A stretch of 64,000 bases of DNA from Acanthaster planci (taxonomy: Eukaryota; Echinodermata; Asteroidea; Valvatida; Acanthasteridae), in NCBI RefSeq assembly GCF_001949145.1, contig NW_019091364.1, positions 1,310,691 through 1,374,690 on the forward strand, read 5' to 3'. The notes under the pieces were generated by a model. It searched no databases. It saw only the letters and a list, made by a program, of their open reading frames with translations, and was not told the origin of the DNA. Shown in pieces: positions 12,301-27,300 of this stretch (position 1 is the stretch's first letter; each line of letters begins with the position of its first letter). The translations under genes and the position numbers were made by a program.

Positions 12301-15300
12301 ACGTGCAGGGTCTGCCTCCTCACCTTATTGTTCCGGATCCTGGTTTGTGAATAACTCAAGTGACTGACTGCTTGCCAAACCACACGTTGGGAAATTTTTT
12401 TTGGGGGTGCATTTGTACAGAGTGTTTGCGCAGAATGAAGGCAGCAGTTTTGCTGGCATTGTCCCATCTTGGCAAAAGCCCACCCCTGAAATCAACGGTA
12501 ATACCCGCTCTTGTTCCCCCTTCAAGAGACGGCAAAGCAGGGATTAAGGGTTTAGTGTCTTTTGGGAGGGAGCTATTGATCCCACCTTGCCAGCATTGAT
12601 TTCACAGGGGGATTTGGCACTCCAAAATATCAAGGGGATAAACCTGTGTGAGACAGACTTTGAAGAGTATGTTATTCAAACCAATGTTCCAATTTGGCAC
12701 CGTTGATACCGAGAGTAGAAACATTAGCCAGGACCTTCCGAGTAGAGGGAAACCATCTAGTGAACTGTAAAGAAAACCTGACTGACATTGAACATGGAGA
12801 CGTGACTTTTTCATGCTGCCATCACTGTTTTAAGTGGAGCATAACATCCATAAAAATGCTTCCTCTTTTGTTGAAACCTCAGCAGCTTTATCACCGAAAG
12901 TCTTTTAGAATTGGCAAATAGCAGTTAGGTTTATGACTGTCCCAAACGAGGTCATAAAAGCTATTAATGTCCAAACTGTGCATGGGTTGTTTCATGCTTA
13001 AGGGGGACTTCTGATCCTTGTAAGCACGTTTTAGTGTGGATGCTGTTGATTCAGTGAATTCTATTCAGTTTTGGTTATTTCCTTTTGCTTAGTAATGGCT
13101 TTAAGCTCTGTCAAGATAAGAAGGATGGATGGTGCGTGTCAGTTCTGAGGTGCATCGGGATTGTAAATAAAACATAAGGGCATTACCGTGGTTGATCATT
13201 CCAAAAGAAAGACATTCAGACATACAGCTGCTTCCTTTACCAGATCCCTTCAATCAGGGTAGACAATTGTTTATATCCTGTTTTATGTTCTAAACTTCAA
13301 AATAGTTTACATTACTGAACGCCTACATTAAAAACTTCAAAGTTTTCACATCAGTTTGTTCACTTCGCTTTCATTTGGATTTGGATTTCTAGCAGTTACA
13401 GTGAAGTGTCTTAAGCTGTGTCTGCATTTCCTGGCTGTGGCTACCGTCTACATGGAAGTCAGAGTCTTACTGAAGTACGGACTAAGCCCATTTTGGACCT
13501 GAGTTTAGGCAGAATCGGATATTGAAGACCCCTAACCTCTCAAGGCTTTGCACGGTTATTGTTCAGTGCACTCTGCATCATCACTGTGCCTTTAACCTAG
13601 ATTTGACAGTGTAAGGCCGGCCTTCTGTTTCTACTTATGGAGCATAGACTTAGCCATGTGTCAAGCCAACATGAAATGAAGTGCAAAATAGTTAGGCCAG
13701 AGATAATCCACTTGCATTCTGGTTGCCCCGTGGACAGTGTATGTAGTGGATGCACACAGCTTCTTCTGGCAACCAGTGATGGATCTGCTACAAGATGAAT
13801 GGCTGCAACGGAGGAAGCCCTCCATTTAGCATCTGCCACTACCAATGTGACCTGGAAGCGGGACAAGAGATAAAGAGACATACCATCTTGCACTGCTGTC
13901 CTTGCTGATAACATGGAGGAAGGAACACAGTGTGTACATGTACAAGCTTTGTATCTTTATGGCCTGAAGTACACGGTACACACGCACCAGAGAAGAGTGG
14001 CTACAGCAGTCGCCACTGGCATCCATAGGTACATGTGCTATTACCAGCCTTATTCAGATGTAGGCTTATGCAGCTGACGTTATTGTGGAGTTGAGTTCCG
14101 CTACAATTTCAAGGAATAAAAAAAGCAGAAAATAGTGGTTCATATTCTTACAGTTTCAATCTGGTAACAACAACATACACATTACCTGGTATTTTAAGTG
14201 GAATCTTTTTTGGTAAAGCAAACAAGTAATCCTTTTGTTTTTAATTTAACCATTTACCCCAATGTAGGGCAGTGAACATTACACAATTCTTGTAGAACTT
14301 TCTTTTGGCATTACTGCATAGAGAATTAAGTTCTGTCATCCTGGACCTGATCATAGGCTCATTGAGTCCTGTTTACACAGAAAGCTGAGTATTGCATACA
14401 TGATATCAACTGTGCCTCTGGATGATATGACCCTCCTCATCCAGAGAGAGCTGAATTCCCTGTTTCTGGAGTTTGTTGACCACTACAAGTAGCTTGAGGG
14501 TGCATGGACAGACAGGAAAACATGAACCTGTGCAGTGACATTCCAGCAAGATACAAGTACTTCTTCTGTAGGGCAGCTATCACTTACGCGGTCTGTGCTG
14601 GCTAGATAATGTGACATGGAACAGATCCAAGTGATCTCCATCATGCATTTCTAATTGCATGTTCTGCACTTTTTCGACTTAGGAATGAACGTGTAGCAAA
14701 GTAACAAGGGCAGAAAGGGACCATGTCAAGGTTCAGCAGCTATAGACTTGTATCAAGTCATTTGGACTTTTATTAGAATATTAACTGGTTTTAAACTCAA
14801 GGTTTCTCGAAAACTAGTACCTGTAAAAAGTCTCTAGATATCTTTTCCATTTCTGAATAATCCTATTCTACTTTTATCTCGTTATCACAAAAACAACGAC
14901 CTTATGGAATTTCCCCATTTTCTCTCATAAAATTTTAAAGCACTTTTCAAATTCCTGTCTCAAAAATTGAGTATGTGTTTCTAGTTTCTCGGGGTATGAG
15001 CAGCCTCAATAACTGGTATTGGTTTTTGTGCCCTAAGGGGGGTGTCCACGGAGGGGCGGGTCTAAGACTTTCAGAGGGACCGCTAATTGCCCCATCCAGC
15101 CCTCCCTCCTTGCCTAGCCAGAGGGGGAATTCTATTGGGTAGCAGGTAGGCAGCAGTAACTAACCTAACCCATTCCCCTTGGTCTGTGCAGACTGCAAGG
15201 TCCAATTACCCCACTGGAAACATTTTCCGGTTTGGAGAATAATAAACTCTGAAGGGTTGGAAGGCTGCCGTATATTGAGGTTCAGCCATGCATGTTACGT

Positions 15301-18300
15301 CCGCTTGCATTTTTTTCTAGCTGTGTTCCATGCACACAGGAGTTCATACACTTCATAAAAAAAGCCGCACACTACAGGCAAAACAGCATTATGTATGGAA
15401 TAATAAAATAAACTTTTATAAGGATTACTGAAAGTATTATTCGTATACCAGCCTAAAAATCAGGGCTGATGAACTTTTCAGTGGGTCTGTAGAGTTGGCA
15501 TGATAACAATCTGTGTTGTGCCTTCATCAGCAAGAGACTGTTGCATAGATTGAACTTGAGTTTAATTGTCAGGGTACGGTAGCTTTCTGGTGAAATATTG
15601 ATGCCTACCCTGATCTTATCAGGATTCGTTTTTCCCCTGACTTGCTGTTCAATTTTCACCTTCAGTGAATGTTTTCTGGGCAACCATGTCAAGAGTCTTT
15701 TCCTGTTTCCCTGATAAACATAGCCAGACAAAGCCTTGGTCTGTTAAGCGTTTCAGCTGTTGAGGTGATTTTCTTTTCCTTTTCTTTTGTTGTCGAGCCG
15801 TAAAGTCCCTGACTGATGTTATCAAAATCTGTTTGACATTTTGCTGTTGGTTTTTTCACCTCTGTTCATTTTTTTTATCGTAAGTCTGCTTGCTAGTTTG
15901 TGTGGGTTATTGTAGATTTTACGATATTGGATAAATTTGATTGCAACTGTGGCAAAAACCAAAGTTCAGAGTTCTAACTGGTAGGGAATGGCAAAAGTAC
16001 ATTGCCTTGGTTGAGTTTTTCTCCGTATGGCCATGGGTGGTCCACTTTTACAAGAGGGGAGAGGGTATTTTCTTCACAAACGTGTAGCAGACAGGTGGAT
16101 ATAGGGTGTCTGTGTACAAACATATAGGTTCAGCACTTTGTGCACCAACATATGGGAGGGGAGGTTTGGCCCGCCCTGTTTCAGTGACTGCCCCCATGAT
16201 TGACACGCCCCCTCTAAAAGTAGCGTCAGGGATAGTTAGGACAAGTCACGAGATCTGGATGAGGTCATGCAGCATTTGGTAAAATGAACGCATCACATGA
16301 TTTCTGGCCATGCTGGGGACAAACTCCCACTTCAAAGAATTAAAAAACCAAAAGTTGTTTCCTCGGGGCAAAATTGGTGATGGTACCAAGGTTGGGAAAA
16401 CATGTTTTGTAATGTGTGGCTGTCACATTGGTGGGGCTTAGGGCGAGAATAACTTGGAACAAAAGTTGTTGGGGTTTTGGGCAGTTGTCATGCCTAAACA
16501 AAGATGAGATAAACCCAACCCAAAGTAGCATGTGGTATGTTGTGCTCAGTGTTTAATTACCTTGTTGGAAATGTTTGAAATAGTCAAGAATATATCTGCA
16601 GCAAATAAGAGAAACTCCGTTCAACATGGAAAACAAGAAGAAAAAAAATCCTTTTTGAGGAGAAAGTACCAGACAGAGTTCCAAAGAGACTAGAACCACT
16701 TGGTAGAGCATCAGAAGAATCGTTTCTGTTTTCCTAGTGTCGTAAATCTTTCCCGCGTCAGCAAAAGGTTCAGGGACTGTGTCAGCTCCCGGGAGTTCAG
16801 AAAAAAGAACTTTTCCCTCCACTGTCAAACAGGAAAATACTACCAACCCCCAGGCTTCATAAGTAGTCATTTTTATGAGATATCCAAACCACTTGGGGAT
16901 AAATTTCAACCCATATTTACCAGGAAGAAAAATGCTGTTTTTGCTTTGGCAGGTTACTGAACTGGTAAACACAGTGATTGATTGCTGAGTTTTCAGAGTT
17001 TCTGAAATGTGACCAGTTGATGTGCAAAGGGGTATTTTGGTATGTAATGAAGGAATCAGTTAGACTATTTATTCAGTAAAGAGTGGTTGGAAGTCACAGT
17101 ATTCTCATAGTAGTTTTTTGTGATATTGATTTTGAATGTTGTCATTTGTTGAAAAACAAATATCCAAATATCGAACGGTTTTGAAGTGTGAGAGATCAGA
17201 ATTTTAAAACCACCTTTCTGACCATGATAGAGACAGATCCATATTTCATCCTGTTGGTTACTTCCAACCCCACCTTCCATCTCTGACACATCAGTGCTAC
17301 ATTTTAACTAGCCTCCTGAGAGATTCATTTTTCATCGGGGCATTGTCACTTAATAGCTACCGAAAAGCAGCTGCTCAGTCAAGATGTAGAACTGTGAGGA
17401 ATTGGTGGGGGGGCTGCTCTTTGACAGACATTGACCTTCCAGAGGTCAGGGGTCACATTGTTTTTAGTAGATCCCCCTCAGTGTGTGAATGGACTTGGGA
17501 CCCAATTAAACAGAATTCTGAGTACTTTCAGTTATTTTAGCTGCCCTCTCTTGAGAGTTTTTCCTCTTTTGTGGATCAAGTGAATCTGGATATCAGGCTG
17601 TCACATCCGGCTGTGCATATTTGAAATTTTTTTGTTCATTTTTTTTAAAAAATGGTCCCTTCCAAGAAATAATTTGTCAACTTTCACTCTTTCATTTTCT
17701 TGAGGAGCAAGCCTCATGCTGGGTGTAGTAGTTGAAATCCATTCAGTAACCTGGATTGGTCTACATGTACATATTTTCAAGTTTATAATTGACTTTGAGT
17801 GAATCAAACTAAACAACTTTCTACGCAAACTTTGCATTCAGAGTTGTAACAAGTAACTTCAACTTGTGGTGTAGCCCTGACCAAGGGGACTCCAGCATGT
17901 AACGATTTCTCCTCTGTGTTCCACTGATGCAGGACCAGATACTCATTTTTCCTGAAGACGAATACCCTATCCAGCTTAAAACTCACAAACGAAACTGAGG
18001 TCTTGGGAGAGAGAAGGATGGTGGTTTGGCTCAGTTTTTCCCCCCTTAATTTGTTTCTGATGGTTTCCGACAGTCCTCCTTTGATTATTGTCAGCCCGTT
18101 GCACTTCCTTCCTCTCAAGATTATTACAATCTCGATCTGCGATTTTATTTTTTTGTGAAGCTTGCCGAGGGCCAAACAGCGACAGACGTATCATCTCTAG
18201 CTCCCCCAATTGCTCTCTGTCCTCGAGGAATTGGCAAGCTGCTGGCTCCTCCCTAGAATACATCCCCTCCTGTGTCCTTTCTCGTGATTCATCACAAACA

Positions 18301-21300
18301 AAAAAAACGAGGTACGCAAACACTCGATCGTCAGTCTCGTCCCCGCTTTCTCACACACACTCTCTCTCTCCTCCTCCTCGCCCTGTCAAACGTACAAAAC
18401 TACCAGCCTAGAGTTATGGCCTGGGAGATTTACAGGAGAAAATCTAAATTAAAACGCATCGATTTATGGCCACAGATGCATCTGTCCCGTGAAACTATAT
18501 TGTTGGCCTACCACTGCCCTAGGCCTGGCAAATGCTGTATTTGTACACGGGTAATAAGTTAATATCACTTCAGAAATCCACACTTTGGCACGGGACATTT
18601 GTCATAATTTCCGATCAGAACTAGACAGGTGTAATGGGTCCCTCCCTGAGATTTTTTTTTATGATACTCCACTTGTCTTGGGGTAGTGGGCTGATTATTG
18701 CAGCACGGACAAGGTCCTTCATCTTGTTTCATGATTCATATGATGCATTTTTGACAAGTTATGTTCTGCAATCACTTGTGCTGAAGCACAGCTGAGATAT
18801 GGCAATTTTCACTTGTCTCTTCCCCAGAATTCTTGCTAATTTTAAACTGGAATAGAATTGGAAATAAATCTGCATGTATGTACATGTAGGTTTCAGTTAA
18901 CAAATTTCAAGAGGAATTCAGTGATGTTGTGTATATGAACGTGTTTGATCCATGGAACACAAAAGGTACTCTGGTGAAAACTTAGTTCGGGTGATGTGTA
19001 TCCAGAATAGGTTGACAGAATCATTTTCATTTATAGAATTTTTAAACCCGGAAACAGTGACAGACATATCCCATCCTTGGAATAGAAAAATTAAATGCTA
19101 TTCGAGTAAGAAAACTGTGTCCAACTTCAGATCACTCACTGTGAACCTCTTTGTAATGTTTGTGCTTTACAGTGCATAATGTCAGACAGGTGTTTGAGCA
19201 ATGAATGCCTAATGATCAGAATAAATTTTAACTTACTCAGGTACCATGTTGCTGTAATCCATGTTTCTTTCACGTTTTCTTCCAGTAAAGCATGTAACTG
19301 TACTCAGTTTTACCATCACAGAAATAGAACCTCACAACATTTCCCTTTGATCGCTGTTCAAAATTCCAAGTGAATTCTTACCCAATCAGGACTTGACTGA
19401 TGAAACTTGTCCTCCCTCCGGGGAAAAAAAACTTGAAAGAAAAAGTCTTTTGACTCACCTGTCAGCACGATCTCCAGTCTCACTCATATCTGCCCGGTAG
19501 AATGCCAACATTTTATTGCCACTTTCCACCGGGTGTTTCAAATGTTTCTGTCTGGTACTGTGGGTGTTATAAAAGGTGACTTTTTCCTTTATTTTCCTCT
19601 CATGATGCCATCTCGGTGAGTGACAGGAATTGAAACAAGTTGGAGTAAAGTTACTGTCTTGGATGTGGCAACACACTTCAACATCTTCAGTTTGACAGAC
19701 TGTTGTATATATGAGCCTAAAATTATCCGTATGCAGTTCAAATCGGGGTAACATAGAATTTACAACCAAAAGACCATAAAATTGACAACCAAAAGCTTGG
19801 ATCTGTGCAGAGATGAGCTTTTGCCAAGGAAATACTATTTTTTGGTGTGCCTGGGTTGACCATCAGTCCAGTTCAGTTTCCTTGATGAAAAAGCAAATTG
19901 CCAAAATTTTGTAAGGGTATGAATACATTTGGCTTAACTGTACACACTTGTCGCATGTGATTATGAAAGAAAAGTCCTCATGAGGTGTGTACTGCATGGA
20001 TATTGAAAAAGTCCCATCTTTAGAGAAATTATATTCTCTAGAGTTTTTAATAACTAAGCAGTTTACATCATGGTGTGATATAAACTCTAAATTAAAAATC
20101 AGACCCCCTGTACCTTTTTTCCCCACTTTCTATTGGCTGGGGTAAGGGCCAGGAGGGGGAAAGGTTGAACCTCCAATTGAAGTATTCTCGTTTTATGGTA
20201 ATTAATTCATGCATGAATTTATGGTCCTGTCCAAAGTACCATCATATCCTGCGTTTACGCCAGACCTCCCAAGTCTGTCTAGGCTGCTCCCAACAGTTAA
20301 GACATTCTTTTCCTATGTCATTGGCAGCATTGACACATTACTTCATCTGGAGGGGGGTTAGGGGGTTGCAGACATGGTGACTACAGTGTCACCCCATGAA
20401 ATGGTCCTGGATCACAACCCTGTCAATGTGTGGGGGGGCGCAGGTGGGCCTCAACTGCCATCAGCTTCAACCAAGTTCATATTTTATTCCACTTTACAGC
20501 TGAAGATGTTTTAGAGTGCAATTTTTTTTTCCTTTTGCATTTGAAAACACGCATTGCACCATCAAAACTATTCAAGTGAAATGCAATCAACCAATACCAA
20601 ATCAGCATCTTATTTTAATAGCTACATACTTCTTGAGTATTGTTACCATTCAACAAATTGTGCCACGTAGCAATTTCAGGAATTAGTCAGGTGAGTATGA
20701 ACCAATTCAAATCGCACAATACCACAATACCTTGTACCTGTTTCCATTCATGCATGGCTATCTGTCAACCTCATAATGTATGAGCACGTTTTCCATATGA
20801 AAGCCATTTAAAGCTGCAATTAAACTAGGTGCCATATTTAGAAAGCCAGAGTCCTGTTCTTAATATTGTTCACGGGTTGAATGACCTGCAGTTTAATTTG
20901 AAATCGGCGTTTGGCGCTAACAAGAGAGATGATAAAATTTGGTTTATTAGATGTGAAATTTGAGTTCAGTGTCCTGCAACTGAAGCTGTCAACATCTGTG
21001 AGATATGTATGATGGATGAGGGATAGGGGATGAAATCTTGTTGCTAGAAAACGTCTTGCGGGTGCGGCCATCCAAGCATGCGATCCAGGCCGGGCATGTG
21101 TGTGAATAAACATTGCCAGGAATCGCTTCCAGAAGCCAGGATGGAGTGATAGATGGATAAACTCGTGGGCCTGCTGGATCTGTTTAGGTATTGCGGATGC
21201 ATCAGCCAGCAGGCAGCGAGACAAAAGAAAGTGATGGAGAAAGCTATCTTTACTCTGGTGATGCGATCTTTTGACAGTGAAGGATGGAACAAGTCAGAAT

Positions 21301-24300
21301 CTTTTCACAGACTTTAATAGTAGTTGCTTTGCTTGATCACATCAATGGCTAGTCTAATCTCTCATAACACTCTTGAAAATTGGGAGCTTTGAATTATGTG
21401 CGTGCGTTGATCCTTGGAATAGAACTTGAGATCGGAGCTTACATGTAGTCTTAAGATACTGAAACAAAGTAGAAATGATCTTCTGGAAAGGCAACCTTTA
21501 AAGACAAAGATCTCAAGCTCAAAACATGCTTTGCTTGAAGGAATGGATACAGGAATGAACTTTGCAGGTAGCACTGTGTGAAACTTCAAGCTCTTCTGTG
21601 AAGAAATGTTGGCTCTAAAGTCACATTTCTTCGGCATGTTACCTCTGCAAACCCTCCCTGTCCTCAGGGGAAGACACTTAACGTAAATGATACTCAAACC
21701 TACTTTATTAGAATATGGTACACCTGAAACCTTGGTAGGTATACTGGTACATGTACTAGTAGGTTAGGAAAGAAGGAAGGGCATTACCCTGAAGCTATGA
21801 AATATTCATTTCTACATAAAACTGATGATAGAGGAGATGACTTGCGTAGCTAAGATTTTCCTGTGACGCTGACCTTTCAAGATGTGGTTTATAAAGATGT
21901 ATCAGACATGATGGGAAGGTATTGCTTGCATGCAGATGATGGACGATGCAACAGCAGATTTAACTGATGTTGTGATTGTAGGAAGGGAAGCAGTTGATTT
22001 TTTTTCAGCAAGCAAAATATTCACTTGATAATTGTTATGAGCAGACATTGTGCAGTAAAACCATCAAAGTTTCCAATGATGCATTTTTTCTCTTAATTGT
22101 CATAAAATGCCCAAGTCTTTGTCACTTCATGCATACAGGTATGTGTAGACTGGTTCTTTTGATACAATTATTTACTTGCATCCCGTGTTCCCTACACAGT
22201 TGCTTCAAAGTGCTACTTAATTTTCAACCCCCCCCAGATATTTAGAGAAGTTGTTTTAAAGAACCACATGTAGTGGGTTGAAGAAATATGCTTCAACTGC
22301 TGTTTGACTCCTGGAGCTTTTAGGCCAACATCCTGTCATAAGTGCAGCTGTAAATTCTCTCCAGACATCCAAGGAACCAACCTGCATGTGCTGCTCTCGC
22401 CCACTTGGTCGTGACATTGTGATGGATGGTAGCCAGATGGGCTGTGTTTCTGAGAGGGACATAGAAATTCATTTCAGCAATTTATCCTTATCACGCGGAA
22501 GCTTGAAGTAAATGTATCAGGGGGTGCAGGTTCAGTTCAATCAAGACATTGACTGGAATTTAGACCCACAGGTATAACTTCAAGAACACCTGTACCAGAA
22601 CTGTTCCAATTAACTCAGCCAGCCTGAAAATAATAAGTTTGTGGTCTGTGCATGTCTTTACCAACATTGTCTGTGTTTATGCATAGTAAAATGAAAGCGT
22701 AGGAATCTTAAAACTTCCACGGTTTCATTTGGTTTATATTACAGCATCCACAATTGTAAAATAATCATTCAGCTCTGTGTACATGTACATGAGTCACTTT
22801 ATGAGATCCTGAGTTGTTGTTACATTGAATGACCACTGGACTGAACCTGTTTTGTAGATCCCTTACTGTTCAGTGTAGCCACATTTTTTGTCAGTGTGCA
22901 TTTGCCCCTTTTCGGCTTCACTATACCTTGCCTTGAAAGAAAACAATAAAGGAACAACCCTGGGGGAACATTACTTCCCTTTGATCATTCCTGTAATGGA
23001 AGAGTGGAAGGCAATTTCAGCACAGGTAGAGCTTGATAACATCATCTATTACTGGACTCACACTCATAGAAACCACTCACTTCCACGAGGGTCAGGGGGT
23101 CTGGGCAATCAATTACTGTTTGACAGGTAGAATACAATTACCTGTCTCAATCTGATCACAGACAATCTCACAACCTCCTTGTAGAAGTAGAGAGTCCAAT
23201 ATCAATCAAATTATTAAGGTAGGGAGATCACAATTTTCCCTTGCTGAAAGCAGTTGATACATCATTGAGAGAAAAAAAATTGATTTGATAACTTGTGTAG
23301 GCCCTACCTGTTACTTGAGCAACAATAGGGCTTTTTTTGTTACGCTTTGGCCATTGATCTGAAGCATCCCTCAGAGTCTCCTAAAGCTTTATGAATGTAC
23401 ATTAGTCAGCACTGCATTCATAAAGGTGTCTAGTAATAAATGTGAAGTCACATTTCTGGAGTTCATTCTCATGTAGTAGAAGAACCTGTGAGGTTGCACA
23501 AAATGCACTCAGAACTTGTCTGTGGAGTGACCAGAAACTGTCAAGTAAACGTGTGTCAGGGGAAACTCCTGAAATATTGGATCAGGAAATTTTTTTTTAT
23601 CATTTCAGTATTTTGCATCAAAAGCATCAAATGTCTCAAAAGGGGAGACTCGGAGGGATGTGCAGATCTTTCAGGCTGTTTTAATTTGTGTTGACTGATT
23701 GTATGCTTAACCTTGTTGTGGAGGCTACATGGTCATTAGTGTCTGCAGAGGAGAAAAGGGAATAAAGATGAATGCAAAGGAGAGATACGAAATCCCTCAA
23801 AGCTCTTTGAAAAATAATAGAAGGGCTCGGGAAATCCTGGTGAAAAATCACAGCTTCTCGCTGCTAATGCTCCAGACAAATCCCCAGATCCCTAGCTGCC
23901 TGTGAGGCGACAGTCGACCAGCGGAGACTACAAAGGGGCCTCGTCAGGCCCAGGAATAATAACAAGCAGCACCTCGGCAGGCAGACTACCGGCTGATCTA
24001 CCTTGCACCAAGACAGGAGGAGAGAGATGAGGAGGCCCTGTGGGCAACCGGGGACTGGATGGTAGCCCGCTCCCATGTGACCTGTTACCAGTGGTATATC
24101 TGACACCTTATGGCATGTGTAGGTTCCGCTTATAACTAGAAAGAGAATCATCAATCCTCTCCCCCCCCAAAAAATGGATTGTGATTACAAACATGGGGAA
24201 GATGCGCACTGATATTCCTGTGATAACATCAAATTCTGTTGAAGTTTGTGTCACGAAGGAGGGCAAAGTGTGGATTTGATATTGTACCCTGGCTATGATG

Positions 24301-27300
24301 ATGCCAGATTACGTCTCCAATATCAAAGACTTTATACAGTGTTTGTTCCTTGAAAGGTTTGAGGAGTGTAGTATAATTGCCTTGTAACAGGGAAATGTGA
24401 AGTGTGTCTTGAGGGTAGAGAGGGACGAGTGAAGATTGTGTTTCGTGATGCCGTGCTCTGTCCCCACCGTCTTGTTTCAGGGCTTGATTGAGATCAGGTG
24501 TTAGGGGTGAGAGCCTATCTCCTTTCTTCCCCTTTCTCTCTTCTCGGAGTGGCTCATGAATCCTTAATTTCATTGATTGGATTCTGTCAGGGTTGTCTTT
24601 GGGGGGCTACCTTTGTGCACTGATAGTGGATGTTAAATGGGAAGTAGGTGCACATTCTAGGTGCACATGGACAAGGCAGCTCTGGATGGGCAACAGATTT
24701 GAAAGTTGTATTGTGCAGAATTCAGAACTGTCTAAAGAAAATTTGTTTGTTTCCCTTTCAAATGTTTGGCTAATCTCAGGTGTTTAAAAGGTAGCGGTGT
24801 ATATCGGCTTCTTGGGCCTAAGTTTTGGGCTCTGGAAGAGATCATGACTGGCAATATAGATAGACTGTGTCCAAATTGAATGGCTTAGGCTAGAAATAAC
24901 ATCCTGGTACATGTATGTTCCTATGGAAGCCACTGCATTTCCAGATAATGTGCGTGCTATATCTAGTTATAGCCAAGTAAATATAAATGTGACCATACAG
25001 CAACTCATCAAAACTGGTCCCAGAAGTTCTCTGTGAAAAAAGTTTACTGACAAACTGCCTCAGCAGTAACCTGCTTGCCTTTCATCGAGATTTTTTTCAA
25101 TACTTGGAAAAGTTATCACTTGTCTCATCAGTAGGAATTGGAAAGGGCAGCTCTGATGTGATCCCCTGCTGTGAAAATTGCCCCAAATGTGATTGGGTGA
25201 TTTGTCAGCATGTGACCTGCCAGGTCCCAAACTCTGGTTGTTGTTCCTTGTTTGCCCAGTTTCAACTGTCTGTGCTCTATCCACAGCTTGGCTCTCGTCA
25301 AAATGATTAGATTTTCTTCAATTGTACCAGTGGGAGCTTCAAAGGGACTTGGGGCTGTTGTCTTGCAGTGTTGCCTGCTGTTGGTGGAAAATGCCAAGAG
25401 AGCTCCGTGTTTGTTTGCCAACCTGTGCCTACATGTTTAATCTCCCAAGGGAGAAGCTCTACAAGTCAAATTTTTGTCGAGAAGATTTTTCATCTGTAAG
25501 CCTCTTTGTGGGGAGCAAGATGCTGTACAATTATGTACCATGGAAATTTAAAGTGCAAAAATGCAAAAATTATTTAAAGGAGTTTAAAGTTCAAACCCCA
25601 TTTTAAAAATGCTGTTTTTTACATCTTTATTCATCCGAACCTTTTTAGCTGTGGAAAACAAAAACAAAGGCTGTTTTACAGTTGATGTAGACAGAAAATA
25701 GCTGAACTGACTTTTTAAAACTGGTCTGCTGTCTGTAGTTTATACCTGGACTGAATGTTGGTCAGTCATATAAATATAAACGGAGGGGATCCTTCTTCAT
25801 CTTCCATTTTTGATCCTGAAAGCAAAGGAGCTTTGCTTTTACAGGAACTAGACTGCGAGAGAGGATAAATTTGACAGCACACTGGAGGATATCATCACCC
25901 TGTGTAGGGGAAATCCTTGAAAGAAGGGTCCCCGTGTCACGGCTCATTTGCAATAGATATGTTTGTGGGGGATGGGACATGACAGACACAGCATACTGTG
26001 AATGATGAGTGGTGGTTTTGAGTTACTGGGGGTTGGATTTCTTTCAGGATTCTAGCCAGTTGACAGGTTGGTGCTTGGATGATTGGAATGGATGCCAAAA
26101 TTCTGTTTTTGTGGTTCACATTGATTGAGGTGAGCGAGAGATATGTCAGAGGCAATCTGTACACTAGGCCAACTAGGAATAGATATAAAGTTTCTGATAG
26201 ATTGCCTTGTCTAGAAATTGCAGTGCAAATGCATGTGCACTGGCTGTGGAGCTAACTTAAGCTTTACTTGTGACTTCAGCACTGTGAGATCGGAGTATAC
26301 ATATTAAGACATTGGGCCACCCCATCATCAAAACAGTATCCAAAGATGTTTTTGAGACATTTGGCTTCAACTTCATCTGTGGCTTTGCCTGCTTGTCAGA
26401 AACAGTGAAATGAAAGCCAGCCAGAAGCTGAAACCAACTGTTTCAAAAATGCCAACAGTTGGACAAAAAGTTGAAATCTGCAACTTGCAGTCAGAGAAAG
26501 CTGCATTACATAGTTCAGAACCACTGTAAACAAGATATTGGCCTTTTTCAAAATCTCCAAATTGTAAAATTTAATCAATCTGTTTGAGATGTCACTCTGT
26601 TTACCTCCAATTCCATTACAATCAATTGGATGTCACCCTGGTAACCTCTGCTAAAATAAATAATCCCCCTAAACCATCCATTTTCAATATTTGCACACCC
26701 CTTGTCCTGCAGGAGTGTTTACACTACCCCAAAAACCTTCCCGACCTTACGCCAGAGGACCATGACAGCTCTGAGAGGTGTCAGAGTCAGAAGGACTTGT
26801 CTTCCCCTTGCACAAGGGCAACCCTGACAAGTTCACTGGCATGAGCTGGAATCTTAAAAGGTTCCCCCACCACCATTGTTTAGTTTGGTGCCAGGGTAGG
26901 GACTTGCAGCCTGTTAGTCCCTGGGGCTTGCTTGTCCCAAAGACTGCTTTACATGTGGTTGTGATCATCCCCTGGTATATCCCTTTGTTTATGACAAGTA
27001 TAAACATCAAGGTGTGAAGTGTGAAATTCTGGTACCTTGGGTTTTTATATTGATTTTGAGTACTTCGCTGGGTTTTTAGAAATTTTCTCTGATAATAATG
27101 TGTTCATCCATGTAAAAATGTTGAATTCATTGAGACGGTTTGTGTTGCATTGTTTCCTTGTGTGAATGATTTGTTTGCAGTGTCAGTTTCTGTCGTCCTT
27201 TTGATCAGAAAAAAACCAAGATCATGAACATTATTTAAAGATCAATACCGGTTTGTCAGCCACCCTTCACCAAAATTTGTATTTCAGTTCAATATTTAAT

